DNA of 64,000 nt. Origin: Brachypodium distachyon (Eukaryota; Streptophyta; Magnoliopsida; Poales; Poaceae). The translations under genes and the position numbers were made by a program. The notes beneath the pieces were generated by a model. It had not been told where the DNA came from, made no database searches, and worked only from the letters and a program-made list of their open reading frames with translations. How positions within the stretch are numbered: the first letter of the stretch is position 1; each line of letters begins with the position of its first letter. The stretch covers positions 50,577,355 to 50,641,354 of the forward strand of contig NC_016131.3 of NCBI RefSeq assembly GCF_000005505.3, read 5' to 3'. Of the stretch, positions 1 through 10,439 are shown piece by piece.

Positions 1-790
1 AAATTAATTAAGGGCAGCAACTAAATTAATTACGCACTGGTAAAAAAAAAGGATATAAGTCAAGGAGGTAAATTTCTGGGAAGTGAAGCTGCAGGAACGG
101 GTCCTGGTCAGGTGAACCTAGTTTAAGACAGTGGTTACCTTAAACAAATCAAATGATGCGATCAGTGATCAGAAAAAGAGTAAATTAATTAATCATATAT
201 TGAAGAATGAGGATGCAGAAGTCGTGGAACCATCGTCGATGGATGATTGGGACATATGTGCAGATATAGATGATAGATAATTACCATTTGCAGATACAAT
301 TAAGCTCAAGTGCACAGTAATTAATTAAGTTTGCCTCACTGGGAAAAGAAATTAAATTAAAGTCTTTGTTACAGGACAAGTGTAATATAATGGACAATAT
401 ATTGGGCATGTGAACACATGCCAGCTATATATAGAGATTAGAGAGGTATCACAGAATGGTGATCAATTGCTGATTATAATTAATTATGTTGGATGCAAGT
501 AGTCTTAGATTAGCAGTACAACTTACTGGTACTATTATTGGGTTGGAACCAACCAATTAATGCAGGTGAAGAACTAGTCTTTGTATGAAAATATAGGCCA
601 AGAGGGAAGCTAGCATTTGGTGCGTGTATAGGACCAAGTAATACATATCCACTTGATCGAGTAGCTAGCTAGCTAGTTCGTTGTGCATTGCATTTGCATC
701 AATGTATATATGTGATTGATCAATTAGTCAGGTCCCCATTCTGTCAGACGTCCCAATAAAACCACTCTGGATTTGGTCATTTGGAGCAGC
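1..790. other. AT-rich intergenic DNA, no gene seen
   Basis: The stretch is AT-rich, with many ttaattaatt motifs and runs of gctagctagc. No ORF, splice-supported exon or clear repeat end was recognised. Its last 150 bases begin to resemble the leading part of the repeat unit that follows (a phrase like 'cacttgatcgagtagctagc' recurs near 3170). Confidence 0.5.
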
Positions 791-819
791 TAGCCTGAAT
801 GTCAGGGTCGGCACACGCA

Positions 820-1660
820 GTGGTTTCTGATATTGTGCCAGATGGGCATTTCTATTTCAATTCAGAAACGAGTATATCTTTGCTTTTTCTTTGGAGAAAC
901 ACAAGAAGATCTTCACTAAACAATTCCAACGCGCGTTACATAAAACCCATGAAAAAACTACGAAAAACAACCTGGTTCTTACACAAGTCTCCGGCTTCTT
1001 CTTCATTTGCCAGGAGAGTCGTCGGCCCGCTGCCACATGCGAGGTGTTTTAGATAACCTCGTTGTTTTCCTTTCATTGACAGTCGGACGCGGTGCTCCCA
1101 CCCGAACTGTGCTTGATCATAGCTCTGCCAGTCGACGTGAATGTCCGTCGTCTGCCGAAGAAGTTCACGATTTGTCTGAACACTCGCCTGCGAGGGAGGC
1201 GGGAGCGGGCAGCCGGAGAACAAGAAGCCGAGGATCAAGCACCGTTTGGTAAAGCCACGCTTTCTCTAATTTCTTGTGTTTCCTTTGGGTTTCCTCCAAT
1301 AGCTCACACGCATTCACAAGAAAGGTTAATACATTGACGAGACGAGAGAGGTTAATTTGGAGTACTGGAACTTTCATGGATGGATGTTAGGTAGAGCTAA
1401 CACAAATTGATCCTCTCCGATGTGTTAGACAAATCGATCGATCGAACAATAAGTTTATATATATACATGTTCAGAGGAAAGGTAGTTTTGATGTTAAAAA
1501 TAGAGATGTTAGCTACTACTACATGCAACTGCTATGAATATGATGGCAGCTTTGCATGATCACACTGGCCTAAGGTGACGGTATGTGTTATATACCATCC
1601 AATTAGTGTGAATAGGGTACACACTGAACGCCATTTAATTTGTATGAACACAGAAGCACA
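820..1660 (-). pseudogene. Array copy 1: relic of a secreted-protein 5' end
   Basis: Ordered blocks here recur across the first 17 kb. On the minus strand a short reading frame gives a signal-peptide-like run RLLVLRLPAPASLAG, close to LLIILRLPAPASPAG at the start of the intact protease-like ORF at 7053-7844. Stops and frame breaks follow at once, so the copy cannot code. Downstream blocks (about 1258-1660: the tttcctccaatagctcac phrase, the ggttaatttggagtactgg phrase, the gatgtgttagac phrase) are shared with the other copies. I infer a dead paralogue with its flank. Confidence 0.55.
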
Positions 1661-1929
1661 TTAGCTATCAGAGGTTGTATGCAGTGCATATTCAGGTCAT
1701 TCATGGAGTACTAACGAAAACAATTTTTTTCTCAAATTTCATTAAGAAGAAGGCGCAAGAAACACAAATACACAACAAAGGATCCCCAATGGGACTCGAA
1801 AAAAGAAAGAAAAAAGAAAAGAACAAGGAAAAAAACTCATCCACTCTGTTGTGCAGTGCATTCAGGTGCTCTGTTCGACCCTATCCACTCTGCATTTGGC
1901 AGTAGTAGTAGCCGATCGAAATCGACCTT

Positions 1930-3030
1930 AATTGGTTATCTCATCTGAGATCGATCTGTCTGAATCCCTCTCCGACCCAAAACCACTATTGTTTTCTGGC
2001 GTTGCTTGCCGATATATGAGCATTTCAGTTCAGAAGAGGACTTTCTTTTTTCCTTTGGCAAGAACGAGGACATCCTCGTTACAAAATTCTGACATTACAG
2101 ATAAGCCATCACAGAATTAACAAAAAAAAACCTTGTTCTTGGAGAATTCTGAACCTCTTCTTCGTCTTTTAATATGTCAGTCGTCGGCCTGCTAGCACAT
2201 ATAGAGGGCTGTCGATCACCTTGTTGTTTTCTTCTTATTGAATGCCGGCCGCGGCGCTGCGACAATTGCTCAATAAGATCTCTCCCACCCGACGTGACTG
2301 TCCGTCATCCACTTAAGAATCTAACAACTTGTCTGAACTTTCGCCGACGAGGCACGCAGGCCAAGCTCCGCTCCCATGGCTGCTAGCTAAATCTCTTCTT
2401 CCTTTAGTTTTCTGTGTTTCCTTTGGTTTTCCTCCAATACCTCACATACATTGACGGGAAAGGTTAACACATTGACGAGAAAAGTTAATTTGGAGCATTG
2501 GAATTTCTTGGATGTTAGGTACGTAGAGCTGACATAAATTGATTCTCTCCGATGTGTTAGTGGACGATCGATCAAGAATCCAGTTTTTATATGTTCAAAG
2601 GAAAGGTAGTTTTGATGTTAGCTACTACATGCAAGTGCAATGAAGCTGTGATGGGCAGTTTTGCATGATCCCTGCTCTCACACGCCTAACTAAGGTGTCT
2701 ATATATGTTACCATCCAATTAGTATGAATAGGCTACATACACTTGGCACCATTTTGTATGAAGGTATAGAATGAATCACAGTACCTGTTCTGTTGAAGTA
2801 TTTGGCTCTCAAAACCGTAGCACTCAAGTACTTAACAAGCTTTGGCTCCTGTAATACAGGTCTCGTGGGCTACATTCATAACATCGGCTCTTAATTTCAA
2901 GCAAATGAAGCAAATTGGGCCGAGTTGACGAGGTTGTGGTGGAGACAAGTGCATTAGGCCCATTAGTAACAGACCGTTATATTGTTCTTCTGAAACGAGT
3001 AAATCCAGCAAAATGTGGTAAAATTTATTT
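1930..3030 (-). pseudogene. Array copy 2
   Basis: The same ordered blocks as in copy 1 are present: a head block around 1960-2120, the coding relic around 2200-2390, the ggttaatttggagcattgg block near 2480, and a tail block around 2795-3030 containing 'gcaaattgggccgagttgacga'-type sequence. The signal-peptide relic is more eroded than in copies 1 and 3. No open frame survives. Confidence 0.55.
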
Positions 3031-3313
3031 TAATTGGTCATCTCATCTCATCAGATCGATCTCCACCAGGAACTGAGCATTAGGTGTCTAATTATACAGT
3101 TAGACACTTCTCAACCAGACTCAATGACCAAGCAGTAGTCGCCATTTTTAAGCTACATATCCACTTGATCGAGTAGCTAGCTAGGTCTAGCCTGCCCAAC
3201 CTAAGACCGCTATGGATTAATTTGGGGATTTCGGCATAGAGAGTGGTTTCTGGTATTGGGGATGGCCATTTCAATTCGGAACTGACAACTCTCTTTCCCT
3301 CTATTCTTTTCTT

Positions 3314-4179
3314 GGAGAAATTGGCTACAGTATACCGTTATTTTGCGACATTTGCTAAAACACACCGTCCGATTGCGTCTTTGTCTAGTACCGTTACAAT
3401 TCTGTGGTCATTTGCCACAACACATTGCCTGCTCCAAAACGGAAAATTTGACTTTTTCCAGATGAAATTACCATATTACTCTACTAACACGACATGACAT
3501 TCATACACAGGAAAGTCTGTACTCCTCGTTGAAATGAATTATACTATTTTTTTGTGTATTATATACTCTATCTGAGAAAAGTGGTGTATACAACTTCAGA
3601 AAAATATATTCAAGAAGAGAAATATGTAACCAGTATATACCAAGTACCATATACTACTTTTTAGCCGTGCAACTTGACATATTGTTTTGGGACACAAGTA
3701 TACTTTTCAATCAATCAAAGTATACCAACGAAGAAGTGTGTATCACCAACCAAAGTAGTATATATTGCTTCCGATAGAAGCATTCGCCCGTAATTAAAAG
3801 ATATAAGGTCCCAATATAATATGTCAAGAAGTTGCAAGCCTGAAAAGTAGTATATAGTGTGTATCACCAACCAAAGCAGTATATACTGCTTCTGATAGAA
3901 GCATGTTTTGCTCGTAATTAAAAGATATAGGGGTCCTAATATAATATGTCAAGAAGTTGCAAGTCTGAAAAGTACTATATAGTACGTAGTACATACTTCT
4001 TTTGAATTTTTTTAAAGTTGTATACACAACCTTTCTCAGATGGAGTATAGAGAAAGTCAAAAATTTCGTTTTGGAGTCAGCAGTGTGTTGTGGCAAATGA
4101 CCACGGAATTGTAATGGTACTGGGTAAAGATTTAATCGGACGGTGTGTAAAATAACGGTGTCCTGTAGCCGATTTCCCC
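3314..4179. mobile_element. Mutator-type MITE with long terminal inverted repeats
   Basis: The left end (ggagaaattggctacag) is matched by the reverse complement of the right end (ggggaaatcggctacag). The inverted match continues for over 120 bp, through sequence such as ggtcatttgccacaacacac. The 9 bases outside each end are tcttttctt (3305-3313) and tattttctt (4180-4188), 8 of 9 identical. A 9-bp target duplication with long inverted repeats is the Mutator signature. There is no transposase ORF, so the element is non-autonomous. It interrupts array copy 3. Confidence 0.75.
3731..3975. repeat. Internal tandem duplication, 2 x about 122 bp
   Basis: Inside the MITE, a unit starting 'gtgtgtatcaccaaccaaag' and running through 'aatatgtcaagaagttgcaag' occurs twice in direct orientation (about 3735-3850 and 3857-3975) with a few substitutions and a short length difference. 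Confidence 0.7.
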
Positions 4180-5319
4180 TATTTTCTTTTAGGAAAGAAC
4201 GAGGAGATCTTCATTAAACAACTCCCGCATGACAGAAAACCGCCGATGGCAAAAATAAGAGCTCATCTTTAGAGAACTCTGCATGATCATCTTTGGCCAG
4301 CTCGAGTTGACATCACGCTGCCACATATAAGGCACGGTTGATTACCATGCTGTTTTTCTTTCACTGACTGTCGCCAGCCGCGCTGCCACCCGACAATCGC
4401 TTGATCAGACCTTTCCAGCCCGACGCGACTGTCCGCCATCTGCCTCAGAAGTTAACAATTTGCCTGAAGCCCCGCTGCCGAGGCAGGCAGACGCTGGCAG
4501 CTTGAGAACAAGATGCCAAGCTCTCATGGCTGCTAAGTAAATCCCTGATTTCTCTAGCTTTCTGTGTTCCCTTTGTTTTTCCTCCAATACCTCACACACA
4601 TTGATGAGAAAATTAAGTTAATTTGGAGTACTGGACTCAATTTCATGCATGGCTGTTAGGTGGAGCTAGCTGACACAAATGGATTCCTCTCTGATGTGTT
4701 GGACGATCGACGAATCAGTTTATATATGCTCAAAGGAAAGGTTGGTTTGAATATAAGTTACATATGCTTGCAAACTGTTATGAAGCTGATGGCAGTTTTG
4801 CATTCCCTAGCTACTAACACCAAATTAAGGTGACTATATATGTTACCATCCGATAAGTATGAATAGAACACGTACATACACTTGGCACCATTTTGTATGA
4901 ATCACATTAACGAAATATGCGTGTATGAAACTGATTAAATGTACCGGTTGAAGTATTTTGCTTTCAAAACCCTAGCACTCAACAAGCCTAGCTCCTGTAA
5001 TACGGGCCTCCTAGTGGGCTACATTCATGACATCACCGGCCTCTCTCAAGTAAATGGAAGCAAATTGGGCCGAGTTGAAGAGGTCGCGGTGGAGACCAAG
5101 TGCATTAGGCACATTAGTAACATGCCATTATGTTGTTCTTCACGTACACTGGCCCGCTGGACTCTCAATGCTAGCTTCTTCCTTTGAAGCTATAAAACCG
5201 AGCAAAACATTGTTTGTTTATCTTTCTGGAGCGACTAAGCCCAGGAAAATGTGGTAAAGTTGATCTTAAAATAAACATAAATAACCCTTGTGCAGGCATA
5301 GCAAGATCTCTTCACAAGC

Positions 5320-5582
5320 GGTGGCCTCTGGTATTTGCCAATGAGCATTTCAATTCAGAATGGAGAACTTTCTTTTTTCCTTTGCGATAGGAGGAGAAAG
5401 AAAACCCATGACAAAACTGAGATAAATAAGATGGTTTTTAGTACCTTCGTCCTTTTTTTACAATAATATATAATGCGATCGATCGCCTTGCTGTGTTTTT
5501 TTGTTAGCGCAAGCTGCCAGCGGACAAACGATTTTGGGCTTTTGTTAGCGCAAGGTGCCAGCGAACAAACGTTTTTGGGCTT
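5320..5582. repeat. Partial array head block, then a 2 x 42 bp duplication
   Basis: 5320-5500 matches the head block of the array unit (ctctggtatttgccaatgag; ttcaattcagaat). The sequence then leaves the unit. A 42-bp sequence containing gttagcgcaagctgccagcg is repeated in tandem at about 5502-5582 with few changes. The usual coding relic is missing, so this copy is cut short here. Confidence 0.5.
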
Positions 5583-5589
5583 GGCGGCA

Positions 5590-5790
5590 GCTGCTCTGCT
5601 TCACGCCTTCACCGGAGACGCGGCCGCGAGGAAGCTAGGCTAGCACTAGCTGCGGCTGCTTCTCTCCCTCCGTGCGACCGACGGCGGCGGTTTCTTCTCT
5701 GCTTCGACCGGCGGCGGCAGCGGCATCCAACGGCCACAATGTCCCAATCGCAGGCAACTCCCGCTCCAGTGCAAGGCAAGTTTATTTATT
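5590..5790 (+). other. GC-rich 5'-exon-like segment
   Basis: An abrupt GC-rich island with CGG and GCC triplets resembles the 5' UTR and first exon of a grass gene. It contains acaATGTCCCAATCGC, which would read MSQSQATPAPVQ before a possible donor (caag/gcaagt or nearby). No continuing exon was found downstream, where the DNA is AT-rich. It could be an orphan first exon or a captured gene fragment. Weak call. Confidence 0.2.
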
Positions 5791-5799
5791 TCTTAATTT

Positions 5800-6420
5800 C
5801 TCCTCCCTTTTCTATTCTGTTCTGTACTTGTGTGGGATTTTGGTGAGATTATGTTTTCCTACTTCTGTGATTGATTCGTTCATGCATCATGCCTTTGTAT
5901 GATTCGTTGATCCTTGGTTGCGTATATGAATATGAATGTGTAGGTTCAGGCATCTCAAAAACCACTGCCTCGGCACAAAATGCACGCTCCTGTTGATTCA
6001 GATGACTGACCCTGCCTCTGCTGCCTTCATTTCAGCTTGCTGTAGCCGTAATGTTGTTGGAAACTTTGGAGTTTGGACATTTATCTAGTAGCTATTTGTC
6101 CATTCAGAACCTACTAGACCTTGGTTACATCGACGAGTACAAAATTAGTCATCTGAGATCTCCCCCAGGAACTGAGCATATTAAACTGCAGCTCAGTGTA
6201 GCTAGATTTAGATTGCGAATGGCCAAGTAATGATTTGCCAGTTTTAGTTCAGTACTATAATCCACTTGATCGAGCACAACTGAATCCATCCACTTATTTG
6301 TCGACCACAATCTAGCTAGTACTCAGGTAGTTATGCAGCGCATTCTGGTCATTCTTTTTTGTCGATCGAGAGAGATCATTCATGTAGTAATGAACTAAAA
6401 ATAAATAACAGGAAATTTCA
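5800..6420. other. Intergenic, nothing recognised
   Basis: AT-rich sequence. A phrase at 6160-6340 (agaactgagcat, cacttgatcgag) weakly echoes the array head block seen near 3070 and 12100. No coding signal. Confidence 0.4.
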
Positions 6421-6424
6421 CAGA

Positions 6425-6660
6425 ACCATATCTTTCGTGACAGCGGTCTCACAAAACCACAGTTGTTCCTAACAGTCTCACAAAACCACAACTCTTGGGA
6501 CAGGAAGTCTCAAAAAACCCTAATCTCGATGATTGGGCGGTTTGATGGTGTTTCTGACGACCCGAGCCCTCAACGTGGCAACAACTGTGGTTTTGTGAGA
6601 TTGCTAGCAACAACTGTGATTTTGTGAGACTGCTACAAAAAGTGTGGTTTTTTGGTTTTT
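6425..6660. repeat. Foldback repeat
   Basis: Two short arms are inverted relative to each other. The left arm holds 'ctcacaaaaccacagttgtt' and 'cagtctcacaaaaccacaac'. The right arm holds 'caacaactgtggttttgtg' and 'caacaactgtgattttgtg'. Each arm itself contains the motif twice. The element is probably a non-autonomous foldback MITE. Target duplications are not clear. Confidence 0.5.
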
Positions 6661-7052
6661 AACTTGGAATCGACTTCCATTTTGTAGCCGGTCAGTGGCT
6701 TCGGGCCAGCCCATTTCCGTGACAGATAGCTATCTGTTGTCTCAGAGTCAGAATGATCTATCAAGACATAAACAAGAAGGAAGAATGCTCTTGTAATTGA
6801 CTGTCGAGATCGATGCAGAGGCTGGACGGTTTTCCTCCTTTCGAAAAAAATAACTGTTCATTTTGTAGCTGCGAGTTGTTCTTCACTGATAGTCTTAGCT
6901 TTGAGTTGATTCTCCAACACACATACAGAAATACACACCCTCGTAATTAAGCAAACACTATATATATGCATGATGCATGTATATATATTGAAAAACAATT
7001 TACTCAACCTTGAATACTGATGAAGTAGCTTGATTATGATATGATGATCGAT

Positions 7053-7844
7053 CTAGAAGAGAAGCACCCACGCGAGGTATAGAGGGGCCATCGCCATGAC
7101 CGAGGATGGCACCTGCGAAGAGAGCGCCGACGCCGCGCCCTTCTCGAACGTCAGCGAGCCGCCGGCAATGTCGTAGATCATGTTGGTGCCCGTCTGCAGC
7201 AGGCTGCCGAGGATAGAGCTGAACGGTGCATCTGTCGGCGTCTCCCGCATGGTCAGGCACTGCAGCCCGGTGGGGGTGTGCTTGTAGAAGTAGTTCACCG
7301 TGGTGAGCTCCATCGTCGGCGTCGGCGAGCCGTCGAACACCAGCGTCAGCTTCGGGAACGTCAACCCGGCCACGGCCTGCAGGTTGTAGCACAGGTCGAA
7401 GACGCCGCCGAACAGCGCCGAGCCGTTGACTTCCTGCGACTTGATCTGGCTCACCAGCGCCCGCCTCACGGCGTAGTAGGCCTCCGGCTGGAGGTAGGTG
7501 ATATGCAACATTGTGCTGAGGTAAACCCCTCCGGAGTTGCCGTCCGCCGCGACATCGAACGCCCCCGCCGGGATCCCGGTCAGGGCCTGGCCGCCGGGGT
7601 CGCCGCTGCCGGAGGACAAATACTTCTCGATCAGAGCTCTTCCGCCTGACCTGACCGCCTTCTTCTTCGCCAACTCTTGGGCATACTTTATCAAGTTCGG
7701 CGCCGAGCGGGCAATCACATTTCCTGCCGTGGCCGGGCCCCCCGCCGGCGAAGCCGGCGCCGGCAGCCGGAGAATAATGAGAAGCCAAGCTACCAGCGTC
7801 AAGGCAGAAGCACAAGAACCTCTTCTTCTTGCTTGGCGACCCAT
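7053..7844 (-). CDS. Truncated aspartic-protease-like secreted protein (catalytic Asp lost)
   Basis: A single 263-aa ORF. Residues 1-35 form a basic start and a hydrophobic signal peptide (ALTLVAWLLIILRLPAPA). From about residue 88 it matches the C-terminal lobe of plant nepenthesin-type A1 proteases: ALTGIPAGAF, ITYL at 115-118, a DLCY cysteine at 152, FPKLTLVFDG at 163-172, a second cysteine at 196, SILG at 210-213 and YD at 224-225. The whole N-terminal lobe with the first active-site Asp is absent. Where the second lobe normally reads DSGT, this protein has STML, so Ser110 stands where the Asp should be. It cannot be a normal protease. The C-terminus is hydrophobic (YLAWVLLF), possibly a GPI signal. 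It lies within an array of dead copies of its own 5' end, so it may itself be a pseudogene or a secreted decoy or inhibitor-like protein. Confidence 0.6.
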   Translation of the reverse strand: MGRQARRRGSCASALTLVAWLLIILRLPAPASPAGGPATAGNVIARSAPNLIKYAQELAKKKAVRSGGRALIEKYLSSGSGDPGGQALTGIPAGAFDVAADGNSGGVYLSTMLHITYLQPEAYYAVRRALVSQIKSQEVNGSALFGGVFDLCYNLQAVAGLTFPKLTLVFDGSPTPTMELTTVNYFYKHTPTGLQCLTMRETPTDAPFSSILGSLLQTGTNMIYDIAGGSLTFEKGAASALSSQVPSSVMAMAPLYLAWVLLF

Positions 7845-7859
7845 ATTAGCTAGCTACTT

Positions 7860-8215
7860 GCTCTAATTCTATAATTTACTGCTCGATCGAGATATCAATG
7901 ATATGAGGACATGAGATATATAGACAGAAGAGTTTATGTTTAGTTTGCCCGGGCTGGCCGGCCGGCGATCGACCTATGTATACAGACATAAAAATCATAT
8001 GAATTAAAACTCATGATTATATATGGGTATTTACCGGTTGAGGGTTGACTTGACTGACCCACTGCACGCCAAGTCTATCTACATATATATGGTCGACAGA
8101 TTATATGGATCTAGAGCCGTACGTTGCATCTTCGGGGCCGGGACTGCTCCTTGCCAGAAAAATAAATTTAACGGTTTCAAATTGCACCTTCTCCGGTAGC
8201 AGAAATTTAGACGAT
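7860..8215. promoter_or_regulatory. Upstream flank of the protease-like ORF, no clear box
   Basis: This region lies 5' of the minus-strand ORF. It is AT-rich with several atatat runs but has no well-placed TATAAATA box. It does not match the block flanking the other array copies, so this gene's upstream sequence differs from that of the relics. Confidence 0.25.
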
Positions 8216-8216
8216 A

Positions 8217-8477
8217 CTAGCAGGTGTGCCCGCGCGTTGCTACGGGTCAACAAAATCACAAACTATTTGTTTTTATTTTCTGTGTAGGCAACTCATGGTA
8301 CCGTCGAGGTCGGCATGCGGGTGTGGTGGCGTCGGTTGTAAGACGGGGTAGGAGAAATCGTGAACAAAACTGGAGGAAAAGAAAAATAACGGGCAGTGTT
8401 ATATTGGTTGTAATTTTAAAGAAGTTAACCCACGGTGGCGACCGTACCATCACCACGAACTCCAATTTAATTTATAA
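8217..8477 (-). mobile_element. Short non-autonomous Helitron-like element, copy A
   Basis: On the minus strand it ends in CTAG just before a T, preceded by a small hairpin (cccg...cggg, plus positions 8229-8246). This is the 3' signature of Helitrons. The other end, near the tccaatttaat phrase, is AT-rich. It has no inverted ends, no visible target duplication and no ORF. It abuts a second copy in the same orientation. Confidence 0.5.
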
Positions 8478-8783
8478 CTAGCAGGTGTGTCCGCGCGTTG
8501 CTACGGGTCAACAAAATCACAAACTATTTTTTTTAAGTGTAGGCAACTCATGGCGCCGTCGAGGTCGGCATGCGGGTGTGGTGACGTCGGTTGTAAGACG
8601 GAGTAGGAGAAATCGTGAAAAAAACTTGAGGAAAAGAAAATAACGAGCAGCGGCATATTGGTTGTAATCTTAACTGGAGAAAAAAAAATAACGAGCAGTG
8701 ACATAGTGGTTGTAATTTTAACAAAGTTAACCTACGGCGACCGTGACCGTACCACCAACTCCAATTTAATAGATAGTAATAGA
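8478..8783 (-). mobile_element. Short non-autonomous Helitron-like element, copy B
   Basis: A near-repeat of copy A, with the same CTAG end and hairpin, the same gaggtcggcatgcgggtgtg core and the same gtaccaccaactccaattta tail. It differs by an internal duplication around 8630-8700. The proposed 5' end on the minus strand is TCTATTACTATCTATTAAAT. It is joined directly to copy A head to tail. Confidence 0.5.
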
Positions 8784-8796
8784 TAATAAATAATAC

Positions 8797-8922
8797 TACT
8801 CCCTCCGTCCATAAAAGGATGTCTCAACTTTGACTAAATTTAAATGCATCTATACACTAAATCATGTCTAGATACATTCAAATTTTGGCAAACTTGAGAC
8901 ATCTTTTGTTGAACGGAGGGAG
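8797..8922. mobile_element. Stowaway MITE
   Basis: Ends are ctccctccgtcc and the inverted gaacggagggag, within TA. The inside holds the familiar 'catctatacactaaatcatg' and 'tctagatacattca' phrases. About 126 bp, no coding capacity. It lies directly next to Helitron-like copy B. Confidence 0.85.
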
Positions 8923-8955
8923 TAGCAGAGTGCCGTGCGTTGCTACGGAGTAATC
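8923..8955 (-). repeat. Remnant of a third Helitron 3' end
   Basis: The phrase agcagagtgccgtgcgttgc followed by tacgg repeats the terminal hairpin region of copies A and B with a few changes. The rest of the element is not seen. Confidence 0.35.
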
Positions 8956-9036
8956 TATAAGTGCTCTTTAACGTTAACTATGATGATGCTTTGGGATTCG
9001 TGCAAAAATTATCCGGAGAGCACGGAAGCACTCGTC

Positions 9037-9058
9037 ATATATATATATATATATATAT
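9037..9058. repeat. (AT)n microsatellite
   Basis: About 11 AT dinucleotides in a row. Confidence 0.9.
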
Positions 9059-9329
9059 CGGGAGGATTACATGAGAGTTACAGATCGTTATAGATTGATG
9101 ATTCGGTAGTTTAAACAACAACTACTACCGATATCTACTGAAGTTCAAAAATACATGTAAGCTGGACTCCATGTCTCCCGTATCTTTTTTTTTTTAACTG
9201 GCATATCTTATCATTCTTTACAGATATTTACACCGCTTCAAACTATTCCATAGATTTTATGCGATCCGGTCAGGTGATGGAAGATCAGTTTCGGCTTCAA
9301 ATTACATGCATGACTGGTATAGATTTTAA

Positions 9330-9660
9330 CTTTTCAATTGGTTCAGTTCAGCACACCGTCCAGGCGTTCTCCCTCCCGTATTCTCCCCGTTACCCAATTT
9401 CCCCATACCCGTGGCTTACCTGAAACTCCATGGTTCCCGCTGGCCGCTGGTTCCTCCTCAAGTGGCCGCCTCCTCCTCCTCCTCCAGCGGACTCCGCCAC
9501 CGCCACCTCCTTTCCCGCAGACCCGCCGCAGCCGCCTCCTGCTGTGGCCCACGGCGCCGCCATCTTCTACACTGGTCGCTGCCGCAGACTGCTGCTCTTC
9601 CCATGGACGCCGTCGCCACCGCTGACTCCTCTTCTAGTAAGGTTTGGTTTTGAAATGCAT
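9330..9660. other. GC-rich exon-like island
   Basis: An abrupt proline/serine-coding, CT-rich and GC-rich segment in AT-rich surroundings. Both strands are open over about 200 bp, but the predicted peptides are low complexity (runs of S, P and R) and unlike any family I know. It may be a gene fragment carried by a mobile element, because Helitron-type tail sequence follows at 10155. No product is proposed. Confidence 0.25.
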
Positions 9661-9806
9661 TGGTATTTTTTGGCAGGCTAGCTAGCAACGGCCTGCTCGT
9701 CATGCTCGGGACGCGAGACTGGAGGAGGCGGACTGGCGCGTAACGAGAGGGGCACCGGAAGGAGGGCCGCAGGAGGGAGCGCCGCCGCAGTGGGAAGGGG
9801 TGGGAT

Positions 9807-10050
9807 GGTGATGTCGCGATGTAGAGAAGTCGCCGGAGCCGTGCCGCGGTGATCGGGAAGCTCGTCCGTGCCGCCACGTGGGGAGGGATCGATGGGCATG
9901 TCGCGTTGCAGGAAACTAAGGAAAGTCGTCGGCGCTGTGCCGCGGGGAGCTCGTCCGCGCCGCCGCGTGGGGAGGGATGGGCATGTCGCGTTGCAGGGAG
10001 CCAGGGACGTCGCCGGCGCTCTGCCACGGGGAGCTCGTCAGCGCGACTGG
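9807..10050. repeat. GC-rich minisatellite, 3 x about 85 bp
   Basis: A unit running from gatgtcgcg or gcatgtcgcgttgcag, through gaaagtcgtcggcgctgtgc, to ccgcgtggggagggatgg occurs three times in direct orientation with substitutions and small indels. The long minus-strand reading frame across it is a product of the repeat. Confidence 0.65.
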
Positions 10051-10154
10051 GAGAGACGCTGCCGCGGACGGTTCGGATGCGCGAGGCCTTTTTTTTGCAG
10101 GGATCGACAACAGCTAAGCGAAATGTTTTTTTTTCTCGTGCGGGAGTGGCATAT

Positions 10155-10318
10155 CCCTCGTAATTTTGATAAAAAAACCCTACCGCGACGTCCGTACCAT
10201 CACCGCCAATTCCAATTTAATATATTGTTATATATTGGTTGTAATTTTAACGAAGTTAACCTACGGTGGCGACCGTACCATCATCACCAACTCCAATTTA
10301 ATATATTGGTATAGATAA
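10155..10318 (-). repeat. Two tandem Helitron-tail fragments
   Basis: The phrase gtaccatcaccgccaattcc followed by aatttaatata occurs at about 10193-10222 and again at about 10273-10310, with the ggttgtaattttaacgaagt phrase between. Both match the distal part of copies A and B at 8217-8783. They may close a larger element that carries the GC-rich island and minisatellite just upstream. Confidence 0.45.
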
Positions 10319-10439
10319 TTGCACCGTTGTCCAGCCGTACATATATTATTTAGACGATATGCCACGTTGCCATTGCTCCCACCACACAAATTTAACGGTG
10401 CACGCACGTACATCTTCAAGTTGCACCAAGAAGACTGGC

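Larger units (their letters stand above)
3050..5300 (-). pseudogene. Array copy 3, split by a MITE
   Basis: The head block at 3160-3313 continues at 4180 after an 866-bp insertion. The coding relic follows on the minus strand at about 4405-4540 (AWHLVLKLPASACLGSG, later SRRAGKV and then a stop). The middle block is at 4555-4905 and the tail block at 4940-5300. This is the most complete copy and the best guide to unit order. Confidence 0.6.

Noticed and set aside
9458..10027. 189-codon minus-strand frame
   Set aside because: It spans the GC-rich minisatellite; openness follows from the repeat and the composition is Arg/Pro/Ser-rich without domains.
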